Virus record (IMG/VR): IMGVR_UViG_3300025117_000526 | Coordinates: 1 to 40,232 of that record | DNA: 40,232 bases | Reading direction: 5' to 3' (one strand) | Source of the DNA: a virus | Shown here: positions 14,103 to 23,207 of the stretch, piece by piece | Position numbering within the stretch: the first letter of the stretch is position 1 | Layout: each line of letters starts with the position of its first letter | The notes under the pieces: generated by a model | Seen by the model: the letters and a program-made list of their open reading frames with translations, nothing else | Database searches by the model: none | Told to the model about the DNA's origin: nothing | Made by a program: the position numbers and the translations under genes

Positions 14103-16671
14103 GAATTGGAGGAATTACTTATTGGTGAAAGGCTTAGACAAGCAAGTTTACATATATTCAGTAGATACCAGTAGCTTCTATACTGACGAAGAAAATAAAA
14201 TACATAGTAAGCTATTGAAGTTGTATAGGATTAAGAAATCACTTAAAGATAAGTTAAAGAAAATAACTGAACAAACAGACAGAAAGCAAAAACTTACGGT
14301 TGCTAAAAAACAAGCGACAGAAAAGATAAATAGACATAAAGCAGAATTAATTACCAAACTGAATAACCACTCAGGAGTCAGAACACTTAGGGAAGATTCA
14401 CTAAAGGATAATCAGATTATTGGAATGTTCGATTCTGCTTTAACTAGAACAATAGGAATGAAACCAGATACAGTATCCCATAGTTTGTTTGTTGTAAGAG
14501 TTTACTATTATCAGATACTTAAAGAGTTGATTGATGAAGGTTTCTATTTTAAAGGTGAAAAGTATATATATTTCTCATCATCTGCTGGTCAGATACGAAC
14601 AAAAAAGGGGGTTTGGGCGAAAGAGTCGCTTTGGAAGGAGCATGAAGGTGCTTTAACTTGTGGACTATCAATTGATGAGATTAACGCTAAAGGGGGAAGT
14701 AACGCTAATAAACTGTTAGCATACAAAGCACTTACTGCCTCAGCATCTTCTGAATGGCATGACTTTGATATAGATAAGACTATAGTTGTTCCTGATCTTG
14801 AAACAAATGTAACTGCGATGTTTGATTATATAAACAGGGATACATATGAAATCACTCCACAGGAAATGAGTGTGCCAATTGAACATACTGATGGAGCAGG
14901 AATGATTTTACCGAAGAAGTCTAAGAAGTCATTTATGACAAGATTGCCATTTGTAAAAGGATTACTTGTTCCCTTTGCATTTGATGAATTTGCAAAGCAA
15001 CATGGAAACACAAAGGTTACAGACATCTATGGTAAAGAGTGGGATATTATTGAAAATGACATACATATTATCTTCACTGCATCACAACTAAAAATGAAGA
15101 AGTTTTTTGATGATTGGCAGGATTATAAGACTCGCTTCAAAGAAAACAACTGTCAGGCTGTGAAATTGAATGAAGAAGATATTGGTGAAAACGCAAGTCT
15201 CAATTACCAAATGCTTCAAACATTGACTGATATGACAGATGATGAATTGAAGGAATTAGCATCTGATACTGTTGAGGATATTCTTAAATTAGGCTCTGAT
15301 AAAGAAACAATGCTTAGAGTTTTGGGAGCAACTAAAACTAACAAAAAGAAAAACCATTATCAAGAAGCATTATTGCTCTATCCAGAATTGCTAAATGATC
15401 ACCATTCTAAGAAGATAATTAAGGATAAAAAGCGATCTTTGATTAGGGATGCAGTAGCTGCGAAGTTAAAAGTGAATGGAAAGTATACATATTTAATTCC
15501 TGATTTATTCGCCTTTTGCGAACGTCTTTTTCTCAAAGAAGAGAATCCGAATGGGTTGCTTGGAGACGGTGAGGTATATTGTAAAATTTTCAACGAAGGT
15601 AAAGTAGATATTCTACGTTCCCCTCACCTTTACAAAGAACATTCAATTAGAGAAAACAAATTTAGCAAAGAAAGAGAAAAGTGGTTTATTACCAGTGGGA
15701 TATACACAAGTATATTTGATCCAATCTCCAGAATTTTACAATTTGACAACGATGGTGACAAAGGTCTGGTTGTCCAGAATGATTTGTTCATTGAAGTTGC
15801 AGAAAGAAATATGCAAGGAGTACTTCCCCTCTTTTATGAGATGAGTTCAGCAAGTGCTGGACAAATAACAAGTGAGAAAATTTATGAAAGTTTGCTTCTT
15901 GCGTTCAAAGCTAATATTGGAGAATACTCGAATAACATAACTAAGGAATTTAACTCTGCTGATATTGATTTGAGAATTGTAAAGTGGCTTACTGCGGAAA
16001 ACAACTATGTGATTGACTACGCTAAATCACTATACATGCCAACAAGACCTGAATGGGTTGATGAACTTATAAAGAAAACCATTAAGAGTAAAGTTCCGTA
16101 CTTTTTCATTGAAGCAAAAGATAAGGAAAAGCATCAAGTCGAGCCTTTGAATGGTAGTACAGTGAACAGGTTGAGAAAGTTTATTCCTAACAAGAGGATT
16201 AACTTTGAAGCGATTGCTGGAACACTTGATTATAAAATGTTGATGAGTGGTGATTTCTGCAGGGTTGATAATGAGATAATCCAGAAGTACGAAGAGTTAG
16301 ACAGAAAGAAGAAATGGATTATTAAGAACAACGAAAATCATAAGACTAATAAGAAAATTTTCGTCTATAAGTACATAAGGGATGAATTGTTAAAGATTAA
16401 TAGTGACCCAGTGAGAATTACAGATGTATTGATCGAACATTTATACGGACGGAAAAAGAGTAGTTTCAAAGACACTCTTTGGTGGACTTTTGGTGATGTG
16501 ATTGTTGAAAATATAAGAAACAATTTGAAAGGCACAAAACAATGTGAATCTTGTGGGGAGAGAGTTGAAATAACTTGGAAGAATAATAGATTTTGTAAGC
16601 CATGTTACGACAACAAAAGAAAAGAGCAAAACAGGATAAAAGCACTGAAGTATTACCATAAAAATAAATAA
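14089..16671 (+). CDS. yonO: YonO-like single-subunit DNA-dependent RNA polymerase
   Basis: The 860-residue product carries DNDGD at residues 553-557 (within LQFDNDGDKGLVV). This matches the DxDGD metal-binding signature of YonO of SPbeta, a one-chain polymerase related to the catalytic core of multisubunit RNA polymerases and to QDE-1-like enzymes. YonO is about 900 residues long and transcribes SPbeta late genes. The C-terminus adds a zinc ribbon (CESC...CKPC, about residues 818-838). Gene order supports the call: the polymerase precedes yonK and the packaging genes, as in SPbeta. The ATG at 14089 overlaps the upstream gene. The call is secure by motif and context, without an alignment. Confidence 0.88.
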   Translation: MKDTKNWRNYLLVKGLDKQVYIYSVDTSSFYTDEENKIHSKLLKLYRIKKSLKDKLKKITEQTDRKQKLTVAKKQATEKINRHKAELITKLNNHSGVRTLREDSLKDNQIIGMFDSALTRTIGMKPDTVSHSLFVVRVYYYQILKELIDEGFYFKGEKYIYFSSSAGQIRTKKGVWAKESLWKEHEGALTCGLSIDEINAKGGSNANKLLAYKALTASASSEWHDFDIDKTIVVPDLETNVTAMFDYINRDTYEITPQEMSVPIEHTDGAGMILPKKSKKSFMTRLPFVKGLLVPFAFDEFAKQHGNTKVTDIYGKEWDIIENDIHIIFTASQLKMKKFFDDWQDYKTRFKENNCQAVKLNEEDIGENASLNYQMLQTLTDMTDDELKELASDTVEDILKLGSDKETMLRVLGATKTNKKKNHYQEALLLYPELLNDHHSKKIIKDKKRSLIRDAVAAKLKVNGKYTYLIPDLFAFCERLFLKEENPNGLLGDGEVYCKIFNEGKVDILRSPHLYKEHSIRENKFSKEREKWFITSGIYTSIFDPISRILQFDNDGDKGLVVQNDLFIEVAERNMQGVLPLFYEMSSASAGQITSEKIYESLLLAFKANIGEYSNNITKEFNSADIDLRIVKWLTAENNYVIDYAKSLYMPTRPEWVDELIKKTIKSKVPYFFIEAKDKEKHQVEPLNGSTVNRLRKFIPNKRINFEAIAGTLDYKMLMSGDFCRVDNEIIQKYEELDRKKKWIIKNNENHKTNKKIFVYKYIRDELLKINSDPVRITDVLIEHLYGRKKSSFKDTLWWTFGDVIVENIRNNLKGTKQCESCGERVEITWKNNRFCKPCYDNKRKEQNRIKALKYYHKNK

Positions 16672-16694
16672 ATAACTTTACCAGTTTTAATGGT

Positions 16695-16774
16695 GATAAA
16701 CGTTGATAAATGAGTGCTCGATTCACGTTAATAATAAATAACCTAATAAAAACGTTGTTATATCAAGGTTTATC
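16695..16774. repeat. long imperfect inverted repeat between yonO-like and phoH-like genes
   Basis: GATAAACGTTGATA and TATCAAGGTTTATC match at 13 of 14 positions as inverted arms 52 bases apart. The intervening DNA is AT-rich with further AACGTT sites. It occupies the gene-free 16672-16959, which also holds a run of seven C and the hairpin at 16904. It may be a structured leader, a late-promoter region or an origin. Confidence 0.5.
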
Positions 16775-16903
16775 GCTATTTCCCTTAATACTCTACAAAG
16801 GAAGAAAAAGCTAAAGTACAAGTAAAAGAGCGACTATCTCCCCCCCACATCTTATTTTTAAAATTTAAATAATCAATTGTTCTACATGAAACATTTAAAT
16901 CTT

Positions 16904-16952
16904 GAAAGGTAGCACCCCCTCTTCACTGCCTTTCCAAAATAAATCAAAGGGG
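16904..16952 (+). promoter_or_regulatory. hairpin with loop complementary to the phoH-like ribosome site
   Basis: GAAAGGTAG and CTGCCTTTC form a nine-pair stem (one G-U) around a 13-base loop containing CACCCCCT. The loop can pair with the AAAGGGG ribosome site at 16946-16952, a possible pseudoknot control of translation. Confidence 0.45.
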
Positions 16953-16959
16953 CAAATAA

Positions 16960-18216
16960 ATGACTAAACTTTTTGTACCAGATACTAATGTGCTTTTGGA
17001 TTCAATCGAAAGTCTGCAGGATTACAAGTTAGTCCTTCTTAGTCATACTTTAAGGGAATTAGATAAACACAAGTCATCACATAATGATGAATTAGCATTT
17101 AGAGCAAGGAAAGCAGTAAGATACATAAAAGACAATAGAGATAAATTTGTTTTTGACGCAAAAGATTACAATGGATTTGAATTAGGTAAAGATTATGACG
17201 ATGTTTACCAAGACAACAACATTCTTGCTGCGTGTGTACATAACCAATATGGACTAATTTCAAACGATATTCTCCTTACATTTAAGGCAGAAGGCTTTGG
17301 ACTTGAAGTACTTAGTTTAGACAATGAGAAATTTAATGATAACTCAAAATATACAGGAATCAAAGATTTATACATAGGTGAAGATGTTGAAAGTCAGGCA
17401 ATGCTTGCTAAAATATATCAAAATTCAAACGCTAATCACTTTGACATGGTTGAGAATGAATATTTGGTTGTTTGGGATAAGACTAAGCCGACATATCACC
17501 GTACATCAGGAGAAATTAACGGATATGAAGCACTTGACACATTTAGATTCGATGGTGAGAAGTTAGTTAAACTTAAATTCAAACCAACTGAAGATTTATT
17601 TATGGGTAAGACAAAGCCAATCAACGTAAAACAACAACTTGCGTTTGATATGCTTCAGAATAAAAATATCGGTGTCAATTTAGTTCTTGGCGGAGCAGGT
17701 AGTGGTAAAGATCACTTGATGGCTGCACATATGATGCAAGCACTTCAAAGAGAAGAAATTGATAAAATTGTTTTTATTCGTAATATCCAAAAATTAAAAG
17801 ATGCTGGAGAAGTTGGATTTTTAAAAGGTGATTTATTCTCTAAAATGCTAACATGGTCACTTCCACTCGCTGATCAACTTGGTGGGATAGAAGCTTTGGA
17901 GATGTTAGTTGAAAAAGGGAAAATCGAAATTCAACATTTTGAAAGTATCCGTGGTAGAAGTTTTAATCGGTGTGGTGTATACGTAACTGAGATACAGTCC
18001 ATGAGTGATTATCATGCTAGAGTTTTATTGAGTCGGATTGGAGAGAAATCTTTCATCTATATGAATGGTGACATTAAGCAATCTGATAGCGACTATAACA
18101 AACACAATTCAGCAATTAACACACTTAAAAAGTTAAAGGGAAATAAGTTGTTCGGAGTTGTGACTTTAGACAAAACAGAAAGATCGGATATTAGTAGTTT
18201 ATCAGAATTAATTTAA
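16960..18216 (+). CDS. PIN-PhoH-like ATPase/ribonuclease
   Basis: The 418-residue product joins an N-terminal PIN domain (LFVPDTNVLLDS, LREL, a later ISNDILLTF) to a C-terminal PhoH-type ATPase with Walker A GGAGSGKD near residue 245, the RGRSF segment, and GDIKQSD and ERSDISSL near the end. PIN-PhoH2 proteins unwind and cut RNA. The Walker B region reads VYVTEIQSM instead of the usual DE-containing strand, so the first acidic residue is replaced by Thr. It is the first gene after the polymerase. The ATG follows AAAGGGG. Confidence 0.85.
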   Translation: MTKLFVPDTNVLLDSIESLQDYKLVLLSHTLRELDKHKSSHNDELAFRARKAVRYIKDNRDKFVFDAKDYNGFELGKDYDDVYQDNNILAACVHNQYGLISNDILLTFKAEGFGLEVLSLDNEKFNDNSKYTGIKDLYIGEDVESQAMLAKIYQNSNANHFDMVENEYLVVWDKTKPTYHRTSGEINGYEALDTFRFDGEKLVKLKFKPTEDLFMGKTKPINVKQQLAFDMLQNKNIGVNLVLGGAGSGKDHLMAAHMMQALQREEIDKIVFIRNIQKLKDAGEVGFLKGDLFSKMLTWSLPLADQLGGIEALEMLVEKGKIEIQHFESIRGRSFNRCGVYVTEIQSMSDYHARVLLSRIGEKSFIYMNGDIKQSDSDYNKHNSAINTLKKLKGNKLFGVVTLDKTERSDISSLSELI

Positions 18217-18246
18217 TACTTCACCTGTCTAGTCACGGGTAATTCA

Positions 18247-18280
18247 CCTCCATTCCTATGAGTGGGGGTTATTTTATTTT
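18247..18280 (+). terminator. intrinsic terminator after the phoH-like gene
   Basis: CCTCCATTC and GAGTGGGGG pair over nine positions (with G-U) around CTAT and are followed by TTATTTTATTTT. The yonK ribosome site follows within 30 bases. Confidence 0.75.
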
Positions 18281-18306
18281 GAGGATAAACAAGGAGGAAT
18301 TTAAGG

Positions 18307-18498
18307 ATGGCAAGTAAGAAGGTACATGCGGTTAATTTAAAAGGTGAACTGGATTTAGGTGTAATGGAGATTACTGAAAAAGCGAAAGAAGCCGAATATA
18401 CATATGACTTTTTAGCAATCCTGCGTGAATTTGATGGTAAACAAGTCTCTATTATGATTAAAGAAGAGAACGAGTTACCAATCAAGGAAGAAGAATAG
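18307..18498 (+). CDS. yonK: YonK-family protein (63 aa)
   Basis: The 63-residue product begins MASKKVHAVNLKGELDLGVM and continues with KEAEYTYDF and an acidic KEENELP-type end. This matches my recollection of SPbeta YonK, a small protein of known fold but unclear function, almost residue for residue in these segments. It has a strong AGGAGG site and precedes the metallophosphoesterase gene, as yonK precedes yonJ in SPbeta. Confidence 0.9.
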   Translation: MASKKVHAVNLKGELDLGVMEITEKAKEAEYTYDFLAILREFDGKQVSIMIKEENELPIKEEE

Positions 18499-18509
18499 GA
18501 GGATACTAA

Positions 18510-19691
18510 ATGACAAATAATCCTATTCTAAGAGAAAATGACGAGTCGTTTCTGGATTATCAAATAAGGTTATACACTAATAAGGATTTATATGAGATTG
18601 ATACATATGAGATTGCAGAATTGCTTAATAAAGAATATGGGAATACCTATTCAGAAAGTAAGTGGAGAAAAGATTACGCTGCATATGTTAAATGGAATGA
18701 ATACATAATTGGTAAAAGTTTAGATAAAGAAATTCTCGATAAATATGAAACGGTTAAGATTGAGTCCGAAAAAGAAAAGGTTCGTAATCGTGATCAAAAA
18801 AGAGAATACAAAAAACTTATTCAGAATCAAGCACGTTTTGAAGCTATCCGTGATGATATTTATGAAGCTGTATTGAGACTGGAAACTAAAAAACCCCTAA
18901 CTCCATCCCCTTCTGAGTATGTTGCTGGACACAAGGAAGGTTTATCCTTGTGGAGTGATTGGCATTTTGGAATGGTCATAGATAATTATTCTAATAAATT
19001 CAATAAGGGTATTTTTAATGATCGTGTTTCTCAATTGCTATCTAAAACAATTTCATACGGTAAGCAACATGGAATTTCTACTCTTCACGTTGCTAACCTT
19101 GGTGATTTAATTGGTGGACTAATTCACGTTTCAACAAGAGTACAAGCGAATGAAGATGTTGTAGAACAAACTAAATACGTTTCAGAAACTCTTGCTGAGG
19201 TTTTAAGTAAACTTGCTAATGAATTTGAAAATATCATTTATTATAATGTCGCAGGTAATCATGGTCGTACTTCTCCTTCTAAGAACGATGTTGGAATTAA
19301 AGAAAACTTTGAGTATTTGATTCCTTGGTATCTCGAAGCAAGGTTAAGAAACTTTAACAATATTAAAATTGTTAATGAACAAGATGGATTTATTATCAGT
19401 AAGATTATAAATGAAGATGTAGTTTTCACTCATGGACACTATGACAGACCTGATTCATCGGTTACTAAAATACCACAATTGACAGGAATTATTCCTTCCT
19501 TCATCTTTTCAGGACATATTCATCACCATTACGAAAAAGAGTATGGTAAAACAACCGTAGTAGTCAATGGCTCTTTAGTCGGAAATGATGATTATGCAAT
19601 GCAAGGTAGGTTTGGCTCAAAACCTAGTCAAAAGTTCCTTGTTTACAATGAGGATGGATTAGAGTGTACATACGTAATTAAATTAAAATAA
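18510..19691 (+). CDS. calcineurin-like metallophosphoesterase (yonJ position)
   Basis: The 393-residue product shows the family's metal-binding motifs in order: SDWHFG (D-x-H), NLGDLIGG (GD), AGNHGRTS (GNH), FTHGHYD and SGHIHHH (GHxH). The N-terminal 130 residues are charged and helical and resemble a small helix-turn-helix and linker region (IAELLNKEYGNTYSESKWRK). The enzyme could hydrolyse phosphodiesters in nucleic acid or nucleotides. It follows yonK by 11 bases behind AGGAGG, matching the place of yonJ in SPbeta. Confidence 0.85.
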   Translation: MTNNPILRENDESFLDYQIRLYTNKDLYEIDTYEIAELLNKEYGNTYSESKWRKDYAAYVKWNEYIIGKSLDKEILDKYETVKIESEKEKVRNRDQKREYKKLIQNQARFEAIRDDIYEAVLRLETKKPLTPSPSEYVAGHKEGLSLWSDWHFGMVIDNYSNKFNKGIFNDRVSQLLSKTISYGKQHGISTLHVANLGDLIGGLIHVSTRVQANEDVVEQTKYVSETLAEVLSKLANEFENIIYYNVAGNHGRTSPSKNDVGIKENFEYLIPWYLEARLRNFNNIKIVNEQDGFIISKIINEDVVFTHGHYDRPDSSVTKIPQLTGIIPSFIFSGHIHHHYEKEYGKTTVVVNGSLVGNDDYAMQGRFGSKPSQKFLVYNEDGLECTYVIKLK

Positions 19692-19769
19692 TTATACATA
19701 AATAGGTATGAGAGTCAGTCTCTCCGCTATCTCCTGAATATTTATCAATATTACTAAGGAGGTTTTACA

Positions 19770-20351
19770 ATGGATTTATTCGCTGAAGAAATGAAAGGTC
19801 TAGCACTGCTTGAGAAAATTTATTTAGATAATATCAAAGAAAGAAGAATTATCCTAAATGAAGAAATTGATGCTCAGGTATATGATATAGCAGCAATGCA
19901 AATAAAGAAATTTAATAAAGAGGACGAAGGCAAGCCTGTGGATGAAAGGCAACCAATTGAATTACATATTAACTCTGTCGGTGGATCAGTTTATGATGGG
20001 TTCGGTTTAATTTCTGTAATCCTTTCTAGTAAAACTCCTGTTCATGGTTATTGTGATGGATATGTAATGTCAATGGGATTTGCTATTTACGCAGCATGTC
20101 ATAAAAGATTCGCTGGGCAATTTTCTAACTTTATGTATCACGAAATAAGCACTATGAGTTTCGGTAAGAATACTGAGATTGAAGAAGTAACCAAGGAAAA
20201 CCGTAGATTGCAGAAGATGTATGACCAATTAATTACTGACCGTACTAATTTGAAGCAAAATAAATTAAATTCAATCAAAAAGAATAAAAAAGATTGGTTC
20301 TTTGGTGCAGAAGAAGCACTTGAGAACGGACTAGCACACGAAATTATTTAA
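19770..20351 (+). CDS. ClpP-like serine protease
   Basis: The 193-residue product has the ClpP fold signature: HINSVGGSVYDGFGL (oxyanion strand), GYVMSMGFAIYAAC with the likely nucleophile Ser in MSMG, FMYHEIS with the likely His, and DWFFGAEEALENGLAHEI at the end. Phage ClpP-like proteins often act as head maturation proteases, but the larger gene at 24695 also looks like a prohead protease, so this one may have another target or work with host Clp ATPases. The ATG follows AAGGAGG. Confidence 0.85.
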   Translation: MDLFAEEMKGLALLEKIYLDNIKERRIILNEEIDAQVYDIAAMQIKKFNKEDEGKPVDERQPIELHINSVGGSVYDGFGLISVILSSKTPVHGYCDGYVMSMGFAIYAACHKRFAGQFSNFMYHEISTMSFGKNTEIEEVTKENRRLQKMYDQLITDRTNLKQNKLNSIKKNKKDWFFGAEEALENGLAHEII

Positions 20352-20376
20352 TTTAAAATACTGATTTTATTGCAAG

Positions 20377-20449
20377 AACCCCTTACACAGCGTTCACTTG
20401 TTTCCTTCTCAGGGATGAGTGAGCGTTGAATAAGAGGTTTTTATTATTA
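20377..20449 (+). terminator. long-stem intrinsic terminator after the clpP-like gene
   Basis: AACC, CTT and CAGCGTTCACT pair with AGTGAGCGTTG, AAG and GGTT, with small internal loops and a 19-base apical loop, followed by TTTTTATTATT. It lies between the protease and the terminase genes. Confidence 0.8.
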
Positions 20450-20472
20450 CGGATTAAAAGGTGGTGAGTACT

Positions 20473-21396
20473 GTGGTACGTGGAAAGAAAGAAGAAAAAA
20501 ATAAATTAATTTGTACTTCCTGTGGTAGCGAAAAGGATATTAATCGTGATTATTATTCATCCAACTCTCCTTTTCATAAGCACACAGGAAAACTACACGT
20601 CTGTAAACAATGTTTTTGGGAGTTTGTTGGTGATGATGTGAATAAGTTAAAGAACGCTTTAAGGATGATTGATAAACCTTTCCTTGCCGAACTCTTAAAA
20701 AGTTCTCAGGAAGAAGCTGTAGGCACTAACAAAAACATAATTAAAACGTACATGAAAAATGTTGGAATGCCTCAATACAAAACATTCACTTGGGAAGAAA
20801 GCGATTATGAAAATCATAAAAAAACAAAATCAACAAGACAAGTAATTGAAGAAGATTTAGATGAGGAAATAGCACAACTCAACAATGATGAACTTAGATA
20901 TTTGAAAACGTTTTGGGGTAGAGGTTATGAAACTGAAGATTTGATTTGGTTGCAGACTGAATACGAAGATTGGACAAATCGCTACGAGTGTGACTCAAAA
21001 GGCATGGAAACTCTTATTCAAGAAATTTGCAAGCAACAGTTAGATATTAATATTAGAAGGTCTAACGGTGAGAAAGTAGATCAACAATTGAAGACTCTTC
21101 AAGACTTACTTGGTTCTAGTAATCTTAAACCTGTTCAAGAGACTGGTGCTAATGCGGTTGAACAAGAAACTTTCGGTACGCTTATAAAGAAATTTGAAAA
21201 AGAAAAGCCGATTCCAGAACCAGACCCTCTTTGGAGAGATGTAGATGGAATAGGTAAATACATCAGAACATTCTTCTTCGGTCATATGGCAAAGGCTCTA
21301 GGTGTAGAGAATAAGTTCCAGAGTGAGTACGAGGAAGAATTCGCAAAGCACACTGTAAATCAAGAAGATATAGATTTCGGTGATGAAAATGAGTAG
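20473..21396 (+). CDS. zinc-finger protein in terminase-small position
   Basis: The product of about 307 residues starts with a CxxC-x(n)-CxxC zinc finger (CTSCGSEKD... CKQCF) and continues with helical, acidic segments. It overlaps TerL and directly precedes it, the usual site of the small terminase subunit that recognises the packaging site. I see no diagnostic TerS motif, so the function comes from position. GTG at 20473 is preferred because GGTGGTGAG lies just before it; a GTG at 20461 is in frame. Confidence 0.65.
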   Translation: MVRGKKEEKNKLICTSCGSEKDINRDYYSSNSPFHKHTGKLHVCKQCFWEFVGDDVNKLKNALRMIDKPFLAELLKSSQEEAVGTNKNIIKTYMKNVGMPQYKTFTWEESDYENHKKTKSTRQVIEEDLDEEIAQLNNDELRYLKTFWGRGYETEDLIWLQTEYEDWTNRYECDSKGMETLIQEICKQQLDINIRRSNGEKVDQQLKTLQDLLGSSNLKPVQETGANAVEQETFGTLIKKFEKEKPIPEPDPLWRDVDGIGKYIRTFFFGHMAKALGVENKFQSEYEEEFAKHTVNQEDIDFGDENE

Positions 21397-23176
21397 CCAC
21401 GCAAATCATCAAGTTGATAGAAATAAGGCATCAAAAGGATTAAATATATTCAACAAAGGAAAAGTTTTTAGGAAAACACAATCCAAATCAGATAGATTAA
21501 TTGAGGGTGTTGGGGTATGGACTTCATTTTACAGAGCCAATCCACACCGTTTTGTTAAAGAGTATCTAGGCATAAACCTTAAAATTTTCCAGATAATCCT
21601 TTTGTTCGCTATGAACTTTAATCATTATTTCATGTACCTAGCAAGTCGTGGACAAGGTAAATCTTTCTTATCGGCAATCTATTGTTTAGTTCGTGCAATA
21701 CTTTATCCCGAAACTAAGATAATAGTTGCATCTGGAACTAAAGGGCAAGCAAGAGAGATAGTCGAAAAGATAGACGATATGAGGAAATCGAGTCCTAACC
21801 TTGCTAGAGAAATATCGGATTTAAAGACAGGATCGAATGATCCGAAGGTTGAGTTCCATAACGGTAGTTGGATTAAAATTGTCGCTTCCAATGACAACGC
21901 TCGCTCGAAGAGGGCAAACTTGATACTCGTTGATGAATTTCGGATGGTAGACTTCTCTGTAATTACTAAAGTATTAAGAAAGTTTTTGGCTGCCCCTAGA
22001 AGTCCTAAGTACTTGGAGAAGCCTGAATATGCACATCTTAAAGAACGTAACAAAGAAATATATTTATCTTCATGTTGGTTAAAAAGTCATTGGTCATACG
22101 AAAGAATGATAACGTACTTCAAATCAATGATGGAAGGTAAGCAATATTTCGTTTGTCATCTTCCTTATCAGTTAGCAGTTAAAGAAGGATTACTGATGAA
22201 AGAACAGGTTATTGATGAAATGTCAGAATCGGATTTTGACCCTATCGCTTGGTTAATGGAAATGGAAGCATTGTGGTTTGGTGAGTCCGAAAAAGCATTC
22301 TTCAAGTTTGATGACCTTCAAAAGAATAGAAAACTAGGGAAAGCATATTATCCAAAAGAAGTAACAGACTTAGTGAATGATAAGTCTATCTTGCTTCCAA
22401 AGAAGGAAAAGGGAGAAATCAGACTAGTTTCTGCCGATATTGCAACCATGAGTGGTAATCAGAATGATGCTTCTGCATTCTTTGTGGCAAGGATGATACC
22501 AATTAACAAAGGGTATGAACGACAAGTTATCTATTCTGAATCTGTTGAAGGTGGACATACTGGAGTCCAAGCGTTGCGTATTAGACAATTATTCTATGAT
22601 TTTGACTGCGATTATATTGTTCTTGATACTCAAAATGCAGGCATAGGTGTGTATGACCAACTAACTGAAACTCAGTTTGACAGTGAAAGAGGGGCAGAAT
22701 ATGAACCTATATCTTGTGTGAACGATGAAAGATTGGCTGAAAGATGTGTCTACTCTAATGCTCCTAAAGTTGTTTACAGTATTCGTGCTACTCCACAAAT
22801 GAACAGTGAAATAGCCGTCTCTTTCAAGGATTCTTTAAAAAGAAACAAAGTAAAACTATTAATTTCTGAAAATGAATCAGAAGAAATACTTAAAAAGATT
22901 AAAGGTTTTGATAAATTACCTGAAGATGTAAAGTTAAAATTTAGATTACCTTACATGCAGACTACTTTTTTAGTAAATGAAATGATGAATCTCGAAGGAG
23001 AAATCACTGATTCAGGACTAGTTAAATTAAGAGAGCAAGGGTCAGGAAGAAAAGATAGATACTCTTCCCTCTCATATCTTAATTACATAGCATCTGAACT
23101 TGAACGAAAGTTAAAGAAAAAAGTTGATCCTGTTGATATTAACAAACTATTTATGTTTAAAAAACCTAAAATGTAA
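21389..23176 (+). CDS. terL: terminase large subunit (YonF-like)
   Basis: The product of about 595 residues has a packaging ATPase: [15 protein letters not shown] (Walker A) near residue 90, and [11 protein letters not shown] (Walker B plus catalytic Glu). The C-terminal nuclease half shows the three acidic segments [26 protein letters not shown] and [14 protein letters not shown]. TerL pumps DNA into the prohead through the portal. The start overlaps the upstream gene; ATGs at 21383 and 21389 and a GTG at 21380 are alternatives. The order with portal next matches SPbeta yonF-yonE. Confidence 0.93.
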   Translation: MSSHANHQVDRNKASKGLNIFNKGKVFRKTQSKSDRLIEGVGVWTSFYRANPHRFVKEYLGINLKIFQIILLFAMNFNHYFMYLASRGQGKSFLSAIYCLVRAILYPETKIIVASGTKGQAREIVEKIDDMRKSSPNLAREISDLKTGSNDPKVEFHNGSWIKIVASNDNARSKRANLILVDEFRMVDFSVITKVLRKFLAAPRSPKYLEKPEYAHLKERNKEIYLSSCWLKSHWSYERMITYFKSMMEGKQYFVCHLPYQLAVKEGLLMKEQVIDEMSESDFDPIAWLMEMEALWFGESEKAFFKFDDLQKNRKLGKAYYPKEVTDLVNDKSILLPKKEKGEIRLVSADIATMSGNQNDASAFFVARMIPINKGYERQVIYSESVEGGHTGVQALRIRQLFYDFDCDYIVLDTQNAGIGVYDQLTETQFDSERGAEYEPISCVNDERLAERCVYSNAPKVVYSIRATPQMNSEIAVSFKDSLKRNKVKLLISENESEEILKKIKGFDKLPEDVKLKFRLPYMQTTFLVNEMMNLEGEITDSGLVKLREQGSGRKDRYSSLSYLNYIASELERKLKKKVDPVDINKLFMFKKPKM

Positions 23177-23207
23177 ATAATCAAATACACTTACAAGGAG
23201 GTGTATC

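Noticed and set aside
16709-16813. A 34-codon hydrophobic frame in the gap after the polymerase gene
   Set aside because: No ribosome site lies at a workable distance before its ATG, and it overlaps the structured inverted repeat; not supported as a gene.
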